NCBI GenBank assembly: GCA_023417315.1
Contig: JAEZFW010000021.1
Location: 1-19,114, forward strand
Origin: Pseudomonadota bacterium
Lineage (GTDB): Bacteria > Pseudomonadota > Gammaproteobacteria > Steroidobacterales > Steroidobacteraceae
Direction of reading: 5' to 3'
DNA: 19,114 nucleotides
Shown: piece after piece, positions 8,148-14,627 of the stretch
How the letters are laid out: every line of letters starts with the position of its first letter
Numbering within the stretch: the first letter of the stretch is position 1
Notes under the pieces: model-generated
Seen by the model: the letters and a program-made list of their open reading frames with translations, nothing else
What the model was told of the DNA's origin: nothing
Databases searched by the model: none
Made by a program: the position numbers and the translations under genes

Positions 8148-8632
8148 GCTTGATCCGCTCGCGGCGGCAGAAGCCGCAAGAAGAGGAGATGCAGATCACG
8201 GCCTTCATGAATTTGATGGTCGTGCTCGTTCCCTTCTTGCTGATCACCGCCGTGTTCTCGCGTATGTCGATTCTCGAGTTGAACCTGCCCTCGGGTGGAC
8301 CTCCGCCGCCCGATGTGAAGCAAGGTTTCGAGCTCGAGGTGGTCGTGCGCAAGAACGCCATCGAAGTGGCGGATCGCAGCAGTGGTGTGCTCGGGCGCTA
8401 TCCGCTCGGCGAAAAAGGCTATGACTACGCGGCACTGCGAGAGAAGCTCAAGCAAGTCAAAGCGCAATTCCCCGATGTTGTCGCTGCAACCATCTTGCTC
8501 GAGCCGGAAACGCCATACGACGTCATCGTGCAGGTGATGGATACGGTTCGCACGTTCCCTGCACAACAAGGCAGTCAGTTCGTGCAGGCTGAGCTCTTTC
8601 CCGAGATCTCGGTTGGAGATGCGCCGACATGA
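8144..8632 (+). CDS. ExbD/TolR-family protein lacking the proton-carrying Asp
   Basis: The 162-residue product has a short basic cytoplasmic tail, one membrane helix (about residues 20-39) and a periplasmic domain, as in ExbD/TolR. The family motif around the essential aspartate (TPLVDVMLVLL in typical members) reads TAFMNLMVVLVPFLL here, so the Asp position is Asn23 (codon AAT). A Gly-Gly-Pro-Pro-Pro-Pro linker follows the helix exit, then a beta/alpha periplasmic domain. There are no cysteines. GAGG at 8133-8136 precedes the ATG, which overlaps the exbB-like stop; the end also overlaps the next ExbD gene by ATGA. It is probably a structural half of a mixed ExbD pair with the next gene product. 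Loss of the carboxylate is directly visible; its functional meaning is inference. Confidence 0.88.
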   Translation: MSLIRSRRQKPQEEEMQITAFMNLMVVLVPFLLITAVFSRMSILELNLPSGGPPPPDVKQGFELEVVVRKNAIEVADRSSGVLGRYPLGEKGYDYAALREKLKQVKAQFPDVVAATILLEPETPYDVIVQVMDTVRTFPAQQGSQFVQAELFPEISVGDAPT

Positions 8633-9156
8633 AAAAGTCGAACAGAGCGCGACGAATGGAGCGGCACCACGCGCGCATGCGCCGTGGCGCTGGCCTCAAT
8701 CTCGTCTCACTCATGGACATTTTCACGATCCTCGTCTTCTTCTTGCTCGTGAACTCGGCCGAAGTACAGACGCTCGAGACGCCGAAGGACATCAAGCTCC
8801 CCGAGTCGATCGCGGAGAACAAGCCGCGAGAAACCGTGGTGGTTCATATCTCCCACGATCAAGTGCTCGTGCAGGGCACACCGGTGACCACGCTCGCCGA
8901 AGTCGAGGCCCTCGAAGGCAACATCATCGAGCCGCTCAAGATCGCGCTGCAGCGCCAGTCGGATCGTGTGCTTCGCGATGCGGCTGCTGCCGATGCGGCG
9001 AGTCGCGAGGTCACCATCCTCGGCGATCGCGAGCTGCCTTACAAAATACTCAAGAAGATCATGGCGACATGTACCGACGCGGACTACGGCAAGTTGTCGT
9101 TGGCTGTGATCCAGAAGCAAGACGAGGTCGCGCAGACGGCCGCGACGACCGGCTGA
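8629..9156 (+). CDS. ExbD/TolR-family protein with intact Asp
   Basis: The 175-residue product has an Arg-rich cytoplasmic tail (about 1-22), a single membrane helix (about 24-42) and a periplasmic domain. The helix carries NLVSLMDIFTILVFF, in which Asp30 matches the protonatable aspartate of ExbD, TolR and MotB. The periplasmic part continues with LPESIAENK-type sequence and ends in a helical tail with one cysteine (Cys148). GGAGA at 8615-8619 serves as binding site. Its ATG overlaps the previous stop, and the TonB-like gene begins 10 bp after its own stop. Together with the Asn-bearing ExbD encoded upstream it resembles the paired TolR-like proteins AglQ and AglS of Myxococcus, although both of those keep the Asp, as I recall. 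Confidence 0.92.
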   Translation: MKKSNRARRMERHHARMRRGAGLNLVSLMDIFTILVFFLLVNSAEVQTLETPKDIKLPESIAENKPRETVVVHISHDQVLVQGTPVTTLAEVEALEGNIIEPLKIALQRQSDRVLRDAAAADAASREVTILGDRELPYKILKKIMATCTDADYGKLSLAVIQKQDEVAQTAATTG

Positions 9157-9166
9157 GAGCATCAGC

Positions 9167-10105
9167 ATGGCTACGATGACCGCCTACTATCGAACATACG
9201 ACCTGCCGTGGAATGCGCCCGAGGAGGAAAAGCAGAGACTGCGACGTCTGCTTGCGATCTGCTTTGGCGTGACCTTGTTGTTGTGCGTCGTGATCCCCTT
9301 GTTGCCGGTGCCTGAGAAACGAACGGAACAGGTCGAAACAGTCCCGCCACGGTTCGCGAAGCTGGTGCTCGAGCGCAAAGTCACTCCGCCGCCTCCGCCG
9401 CCCCCACCGCCGAAGGTGGATCCGCTGCCGCAGCCAGTCGAGACTCGCCCGGTGCCGCAGCCTCAACAACCCGTGCCGGTCGATCGCACGCAGCAGGCTC
9501 GCCAGAAAGCCTCGCAAGCCGGATTGCTTCCGTTCCAGGAGCAGCTAGCGGCGCTGCGCGAGAGCAACGTGGTCGAGAAAGTCGGTCAAACGAAGAATCT
9601 GACGGGCGTCGCCCAAGGAACGACTCGTGCGGAGCGCTCGCTGATCACATCGAAAGTCGGAACCGGTAGCGGAGGCATCAACACCGCAAGCCTGAGCCGC
9701 GGCTACGGTGGTGGCGCAGGTTCCTTGAGCGGTCACGAGACGACGCAGGTGTCGTCCACGCTCGCAACGGGGCTGGCGAGCGGGGACAACGTCCAGCGAG
9801 GCGGCAGCGGCAAAGCCTCGCGCAGCGAAGAGGAGATCGCCCTCGTGTTCGATCGCAACAAGGGTGCGATCTTCTCCATTTATCAGCGTGCCTTGCGCGA
9901 CAAACCCGACTTGCAGGGCAAGCTCGTCCTGGAGCTCACGATTTCGCCGGACGGGCAGATCACGCGATGCGAGGTAGTCTCGAGCGAGCTCAACGATCCC
10001 GACCTCGAGCGCAAGCTCCTGGCCCGAATCAAGATGTTCCGGTTCGAAGCGAAGGATGTCGGCGCGATCACGGTGACCAAGCCGATCGACTTCTTCCCAG
10101 CCTGA
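9167..10105 (+). CDS. TonB-like energy transducer with AgmX/PglI-type C-terminus
   Basis: The 312-residue product has a cytoplasmic N-terminus, one membrane helix (about 28-46), a proline-rich periplasmic arm with nine consecutive prolines (74-82) followed by PQP-type repeats, and a Gly/Ser/Thr-rich linker (about 150-218). The C-terminal domain (about 222-310) begins with V-F-D-R-N-K-G-A-I and continues through GKLVLELTISPDGQITRCEV. That pattern recalls the AgmX/PglI tail found in myxobacterial gliding and surface proteins more than a canonical TonB CTD. It contains the only periplasmic cysteine (Cys268). The protein should carry force from the ExbB/ExbD channel across the periplasm. A second ATG at 9176 is possible; the binding site is weak for both. 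It closes the core operon; family assignment of the tail is from memory of the motif. Confidence 0.87.
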   Translation: MATMTAYYRTYDLPWNAPEEEKQRLRRLLAICFGVTLLLCVVIPLLPVPEKRTEQVETVPPRFAKLVLERKVTPPPPPPPPPKVDPLPQPVETRPVPQPQQPVPVDRTQQARQKASQAGLLPFQEQLAALRESNVVEKVGQTKNLTGVAQGTTRAERSLITSKVGTGSGGINTASLSRGYGGGAGSLSGHETTQVSSTLATGLASGDNVQRGGSGKASRSEEEIALVFDRNKGAIFSIYQRALRDKPDLQGKLVLELTISPDGQITRCEVVSSELNDPDLERKLLARIKMFRFEAKDVGAITVTKPIDFFPA

Positions 10106-10221
10106 GCGATCCGCGACTGGCGGTCCCTTGCTCTGCAACTTAGGCGCAGGTCTCTCCGGCTTCCGTGACGCTCGTCTCGCTCGCCAGACCACCCGTCAGC
10201 CCGCTGCGGCCGTTTACCGCC

Positions 10222-10239
10222 CGGGCTTGCCTCAGCCCG
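10222..10239 (+). other. hairpin downstream of the TonB-like gene
   Basis: CGGGCT (10222-10227) and AGCCCG (10234-10239) form a 6-bp stem with a 6-base loop in the 167-base gap after the operon. No T-run follows, so it may be a weak or Rho-assisted end, or chance in G+C-rich DNA. Nothing else stands out between 10106 and 10272. Confidence 0.25.
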
Positions 10240-10272
10240 TTGCAGCAGCAATGATCGGCTGAGGGAGGCTCC

Positions 10273-10602
10273 ATGAATATCGAGTCTGAGATCAAGCATT
10301 TCTCCGACCTGTCGCCAAACGATCAAGCGCGTTTTCTGACGCGTTTCATGTATGAGCTCACCCTCGAGGCAAGGAATTTTTATGGCCCGAGCGGAGAGCA
10401 GGCCATCGATGCGAACAAGCTGCGTTTCATCAATGAGATTCAGCATCGGGTCACGCGTTTCATCGAACAGATCCTGATCGACGATCCGGCGCGAACCTCG
10501 AACGACGTCATGCTGCGCCTTCTATTGGCACCCCGCACCGAGAAGACCATCGAGAGCCTAGTACAGGCTGCCTATGTGAGAACCATCCAAGCCCTCGGCT
10601 AG
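10273..10602 (+). CDS. small helical hypothetical protein
   Basis: The 109-residue product has no signal peptide or membrane segment and looks entirely helical, with segments such as DQARFLTRFMYELTLEARNF and LRFINEIQHRVTRFIEQIL. It is presumably cytoplasmic. GGGAGG at 10263-10268 is a strong, well-spaced binding site for ATG 10273, which supports a real gene. It lies 167 bp after the envelope operon and ahead of ppc on the same strand. It could be the last gene of the riboswitch transcript or a separate unit. I do not recognise a family, and no function is proposed. Confidence 0.75.
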   Translation: MNIESEIKHFSDLSPNDQARFLTRFMYELTLEARNFYGPSGEQAIDANKLRFINEIQHRVTRFIEQILIDDPARTSNDVMLRLLLAPRTEKTIESLVQAAYVRTIQALG

Positions 10603-10611
10603 CCGGGCTTG
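10588..10611 (+). terminator. possible terminator-like hairpin over a stop codon
   Basis: CAAGCCC (10588-10594) is complementary to GGGCTTG (10605-10611), and the inner CGGC/GCCG can extend the stem. The TAG stop of the preceding gene lies in the apex. No T-tract follows, so intrinsic termination is unproven. It could separate that gene from ppc. Confidence 0.35.
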
Positions 10612-10784
10612 CGCCATTGACCAGTGCGTTTCTGGACTTCAGGCTGCTGGTCACAAGCTCCTCTTACTTCTAATATCCGCGCCTTCGTGCTCATGACCGC
10701 GCGCGACCTAGATCGCAAATTTCCGAATCGTTGACCCTTCTGGCCAGAGCCCAGAGCCCCGAGCCCAAGATTCCTCTCGTCCTC

Positions 10785-13499
10785 ATGCCTCGCGCCGACA
10801 TCTGTTTCGCTCCCAAAGACGCTGAACTGCGCGAAGACGTGCACATGCTCGGCGTGCTCGTCGGCGAAGTCATCCGCGAGCAGGGAGGGGAGGGATTGTT
10901 CGCGGCGGTCGAGGACGATCGGCGCGCGGCGATCGCGCGTCGCGACGGAGATGCACGCGGGGCTCAGCTGCTCGTGCAGCGCACCCGCGACGTGCCTTCG
11001 GGAGAAGCCCGCGATCTCGTGCGGGCGTTCTCGCTGTGGTTCGAAATGGTGAACATGGCGGAAAAGGTGCATCGCATTCGCCGGCGTCGCCAATACATGA
11101 ATGAAGGGCTCAAGCAGCCCGGCGGGTTGGGTGAGGCGATTCATCAACTCAAAGAGCGCGGACTCGATCTTGCGGATGTGCGGCGCCTGATGCTCAAGAT
11201 GTGGATCGAGCCCGTGTTCACCGCGCACCCAACTGAGTCGACACGCAGAACGATCCTTCGCAAACAGCAAAAGATCGCGCAGCTTCTGCTCGGGCGCCTT
11301 GGTCTTGCCCCGAGCGCGGCCGAGACACGCACGATCTGGGAGCGCGTCCGCGCGGAGATCACATCCGGATGGCAAACGGCGGAAAACTCGCGTGAGCGAT
11401 TAACCGTCGCCGAGGAACGCGAGCACGTGCTGTTCTTCATCGGCGAAATCCTCTACCAGATCATCCCCGTGTTCTACGAAGAGATCGAGGCAGCCCTCAT
11501 CGAGCATTACGGTCCTGAGGCGCGCGAAATCGAGCTGCCAGAGATCATTCGCGTGGGCTCCTGGGTGGGCGGCGATATGGAGGGGAATCCCGACGTTCAT
11601 GCGAAGACCATTCGCGAGACGTTGGCGCGCCATCAGCAAATCATCGTCAATCGATATTTCCTCGAGTGCCAGTCCCTGGCCGAAGCGCTGTCGCAGAGTG
11701 CCAGCCGAGTGAACGTGTCCGAAGCATTGCTCGAACGCATTCAACGCTACTCGATCTTGTTGCCCGCAGCTCGCACCGGTGGGCACGCTCGCCATGACCG
11801 CATGCCCTATCGCATGTTCTTGACGCAGATCATGGAGCGGCTGCGCGCGACGTACGATGGGCGTGCGAACCACTACGAGAGCGCGCAAGAGTTTCTCGAT
11901 GACCTCAGTGTAATCGCCGGGAGTTTGCTCGAGAACAAGGGCGAGCACGCCGGTTACTTTCAAGTGCGTCGTCTCATGCGCCGCGTGCGCACCTTCGGTT
12001 TTCACCTTGCCACACTCGATATTCGGCAGAATGCGTTGGAGCATCGGTCCGTTATTGGGCAGGGCTTCGCGGAAGCGCAATGGAGCTCGCTGACCTGCGA
12101 GCAGCGTACCGAGCGGCTACGCCGTGCGCTCGAGCGAGATGAAGGACCTTCGAATGCGTTGGATCCGAGCGGCAAGCGCAGCTTGTGGGTGTTCGAAGCT
12201 ATAGCCCACTGCCGACATCGCTATGGCCACGAAGCGATCGGCCCATACGTCGTGAGCGCGGCACAAGGCGTTGACGACATTCTCTCGGTCTTGCTGCTCG
12301 CCCGTTGGGCTGATACGGCCGATCGTCGCTCAGGCGATGTGCCAACGGACGTCGCGCCGCTATTCGAATCCGCTGAGACGCTGGAGCGTTGCGGCGAGAT
12401 CATGCGCGAGCTGTTCGCCGAGCCAATCTATCGGCGTCACTTGCTCGGTCGCGGCAACCATCAATACGTGATGATGGGATACGCCGCGAGTAACAAGGAA
12501 AGTGGCATCGTTCGTTCGCGGTGGCTCATTCGTCAGGCTCAGGATCTGCTCTTTTCAGCGGCGGACGAAGCGGGGATCGATCTTACGCTGTTCCATGGCC
12601 GTGGCGGTGGGCCGGACCGAGGCGGCGGGCGCACCGACGCGCTCGTACGAAGCGGTCCTAACGGTGCCCGACGCGGACGGTTGCGAATTACAGAACAAGG
12701 CGAGCTGATCAAAGAGAAGTACGGCCTGCGGCCGATCGCGTTGCGCGTGTTCGAACAAGCCTTCAACGCGCTCGCACTTGGCAGTGCGGGTGTGATGACG
12801 GCGGAACATGTCGAACCGAGCTGGCGGGACGCCATGGAGCTACTGAGCGCGGAGAGTGCGCGTGCCTATCGGGCGCTCGTCTTCGAAGATCGCGATTTCT
12901 ATGCATTCTTTCGCCAAGTCACGCCCATCGACGTCATAGAACGGATGCAAATCGGCTCGCGCCCCTCGACGGAGAGCGAGACAACGGGCGTTGCTGCCCT
13001 GCGAACGATCCCGTGGTCGCACGCCTGGTCGCAATGTCGATACATGCTGCCGGGTTGGTTTGGCGCGGGCACTGCTCTCGCTGTCGTTCAGCAGCAACTC
13101 GACCCTAAGGTCCTTGGGCAGATGTGCTCGGAATGGTTCTTCTTCTCGAATCTGATCGATGAGATCGAGCTTTCGTTAGCGCGCGCCGATTTGGGAGTTG
13201 CTTCCGCGTATGACGAGCTGGTCGAGGAGCCCTTACGTCGCTTCATCCCGAAACTGCGCGAGGAGTACGAGCTCACGAAACAACACGTGCTGCACCTTCG
13301 AGGTGTGCAGCAGCTGTTGCAGCATGAGCCCACCGTCCAACGCTCGATTCTGCTTCGTAATCCGTACATCGATCCGATGCATCTCGTGCAAGTGGACTTG
13401 TTGAAGCGATGGCGTGCAGGACAGCGCTCGGACCGTGAAATGCTGAACGCGCTGTTGGCGTCGGTGAGCGGAATCGGCCAGGCGTTGCAAGGCGCGTGA
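10785..13499 (+). CDS. ppc: phosphoenolpyruvate carboxylase
   Basis: The enzyme adds bicarbonate to phosphoenolpyruvate to give oxaloacetate, refilling the TCA cycle. From ATG 10785 it has 904 residues (E. coli: 883). An in-frame TTG at 10731 would add 18 residues; neither start has a clear binding site. The N-terminal LREDVHMLGVLVGEVIREQ pattern and the catalytic-histidine motif FTAHPTESTRR (His148) are typical. So are GGDMEGNPDV, FHGRGG at 603-608 with a second Arg at 612, ITEQGE, and RNPYIDP (Arg858). Two features differ from the usual bacterial form. The normally near-invariant C-terminal Asn-Thr-Gly is replaced by a QGA ending, and the site matching E. coli Lys773 is Arg800. Both belong to the aspartate inhibitor site in E. 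coli, as I recall. It appears to be its own transcription unit and converges on a small minus-strand gene. Confidence 0.96.
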   Translation: MPRADICFAPKDAELREDVHMLGVLVGEVIREQGGEGLFAAVEDDRRAAIARRDGDARGAQLLVQRTRDVPSGEARDLVRAFSLWFEMVNMAEKVHRIRRRRQYMNEGLKQPGGLGEAIHQLKERGLDLADVRRLMLKMWIEPVFTAHPTESTRRTILRKQQKIAQLLLGRLGLAPSAAETRTIWERVRAEITSGWQTAENSRERLTVAEEREHVLFFIGEILYQIIPVFYEEIEAALIEHYGPEAREIELPEIIRVGSWVGGDMEGNPDVHAKTIRETLARHQQIIVNRYFLECQSLAEALSQSASRVNVSEALLERIQRYSILLPAARTGGHARHDRMPYRMFLTQIMERLRATYDGRANHYESAQEFLDDLSVIAGSLLENKGEHAGYFQVRRLMRRVRTFGFHLATLDIRQNALEHRSVIGQGFAEAQWSSLTCEQRTERLRRALERDEGPSNALDPSGKRSLWVFEAIAHCRHRYGHEAIGPYVVSAAQGVDDILSVLLLARWADTADRRSGDVPTDVAPLFESAETLERCGEIMRELFAEPIYRRHLLGRGNHQYVMMGYAASNKESGIVRSRWLIRQAQDLLFSAADEAGIDLTLFHGRGGGPDRGGGRTDALVRSGPNGARRGRLRITEQGELIKEKYGLRPIALRVFEQAFNALALGSAGVMTAEHVEPSWRDAMELLSAESARAYRALVFEDRDFYAFFRQVTPIDVIERMQIGSRPSTESETTGVAALRTIPWSHAWSQCRYMLPGWFGAGTALAVVQQQLDPKVLGQMCSEWFFFSNLIDEIELSLARADLGVASAYDELVEEPLRRFIPKLREEYELTKQHVLHLRGVQQLLQHEPTVQRSILLRNPYIDPMHLVQVDLLKRWRAGQRSDREMLNALLASVSGIGQALQGA

Positions 13500-13513
13500 A
13501 TTCGAGCGAGTTG

Positions 13514-13720
13514 CTATCCAGCCTCGGTGACGTGGATGTGAGGCAGCAGCCAGCGCACGATGGACTCGTGGCTGAGATCTCTTGCGGCGCTGACCAGGTC
13601 GGGACGTTCGCGGAGTATCCGAAATGCGAAGGCCACGGCATCGGTTGGATGACACCGTCGCGACTCCGGCAATCGAAACCACTCCTCTAGTACGCACGCC
13701 CGTACATCGAGTTGTGTCAT
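13514..13720 (-). CDS. 68-residue hypothetical protein
   Basis: Read on the minus strand from ATG at 13720, the product has 68 residues (begins MTQLDVRACVLEEWF). The frame is open a further 47 codons upstream, but GGAGG four bases before this ATG fixes the start. It is probably a small cytoplasmic helical protein, with two helical stretches (about 20-33 and 41-62, the second containing RDLSHESIVRWLLPHI). It is convergent with ppc, 14 bp from its stop. No family or function is recognised. The good binding site and balanced composition argue for a real gene. Confidence 0.62.
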   Translation of the reverse strand: MTQLDVRACVLEEWFRLPESRRCHPTDAVAFAFRILRERPDLVSAARDLSHESIVRWLLPHIHVTEAG

Positions 13721-14052
13721 ACCCCCTCCAGGGCGCGCTGGAAAATAGCAGCCTGCTTTGGGGTGTGCACTCTGTTTTTTCGCACATACTCGCGAGGCAC
13801 ATTGCTGCCGTGCACTGTGGCTTGATGTCGCAACGCGCGACCTAAGCACGAACATGCACATAGCGATCAGCGATCACAAACTCGTATAGCTACGCCTCGA
13901 AAGCGACATCAGCGATCGAGAGGTCGCAACGTGCGGTGATTCGCCGCATTTGCGCAACGGCAATTCACGATTGACACGTCTCGCTCCTACACAAGCGCGG
14001 CACGATCCGGCAGAATGCGCGGCGTTAAGTCACCGGCGCTGCGCGCCATTGG
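13721..14052. other. 332-base intergenic region with short repeats
   Basis: This gap between a minus-strand gene and the marR-type gene should hold both promoters. The decamer ATCAGCGATC occurs at 13866-13875 and again at 13908-13917, 42 bp apart (four helical turns). GTCGCAACGYGCG occurs at 13827-13839 and 13923-13935. The first of these belongs to an inverted repeat GTCGC-N5-GCGAC (13827-13841). A perfect TTGACA is at 13971-13976 but I see no convincing -10 at normal spacing. The repeats could be regulator sites; no gene is visible. Confidence 0.4.
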
Positions 14053-14616
14053 ATGCTTGTGAGTAAGCGAAAGCAGAAGAGCACGCGTAAGCGTGCGAAG
14101 AATGCCTGCCCGTGGGTCAATCTCTCCCGTAGCGCGACGAGTCTCAATGTTGAGGATTTCCTCACGTTTCGAATCACGCGCTTATCTAACGCGCTGCGTA
14201 CGGGACTCACCAAGCGCTATCTCGAGGAGTTCGAGCTCAGCCTGCCTGAGTGGCGCCTGCTTGCGCTGACTGCCCGCTTTTCGCCGCTGCGCTTCTCGGA
14301 AGTGACCAGTCGCAGCAGCATGGACAAGGGGCAAGTCAGTCGCACGCTGCGAGAGATGTCGAAGAAGGGCTTCGTCAAGATGAAGTCCATCCGTACGCCA
14401 GGAACTCGTGCTGCGGAGGCACTCGCCGCTCCTGTGATGGTGTCGATTACGCCGAAAGGCAAGGCGCTATACGCATCCGTGCTGCCGGTCGCGCGGCGCC
14501 GTCAAGCTGAGATGCTGATGACCCTGACGGAATCCGAGCGCATCGCCCTGTACGCCACCCTGGACAAGCTGTTTACGACCATCGGCAATGCGGCCATTGC
14601 CGAAGAGGGCGAATAA
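14053..14616 (+). CDS. MarR-family transcriptional regulator
   Basis: The 187-residue product has a basic N-terminal extension (about 1-30) and then a MarR winged-helix domain. The helix pattern LPEWRLLALTARF (about 64-76) leads into the DNA-reading part MDKGQVSRTLREMSKKG (about 89-105), a standard MarR signature. The wing region that follows is longer than usual (about residues 110-128, Ala/Arg/Thr-rich) before VSITPKGKAL. The last helices form the dimer interface. MarR proteins are dimeric, usually repress nearby genes, and often respond to small aromatic ligands. GTG at 14059 is an alternative start; neither start has a strong binding site. It is divergent from the small gene at 13514-13720 across the repeat-bearing gap, which suggests self-regulation. 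The target is not known. Confidence 0.9.
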   Translation: MLVSKRKQKSTRKRAKNACPWVNLSRSATSLNVEDFLTFRITRLSNALRTGLTKRYLEEFELSLPEWRLLALTARFSPLRFSEVTSRSSMDKGQVSRTLREMSKKGFVKMKSIRTPGTRAAEALAAPVMVSITPKGKALYASVLPVARRRQAEMLMTLTESERIALYATLDKLFTTIGNAAIAEEGE

Positions 14617-14627
14617 CGCTCGAGTCA

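Noticed and set aside
10693..10734. A 13-codon leader-peptide-like frame before ppc
   Set aside because: It has no binding site, no run of regulatory codons and no attenuator hairpins nearby.
13496..13690. Short plus-strand frame after ppc
   Set aside because: It is antisense to the better supported 68-residue minus-strand gene, which has a GGAGG site.
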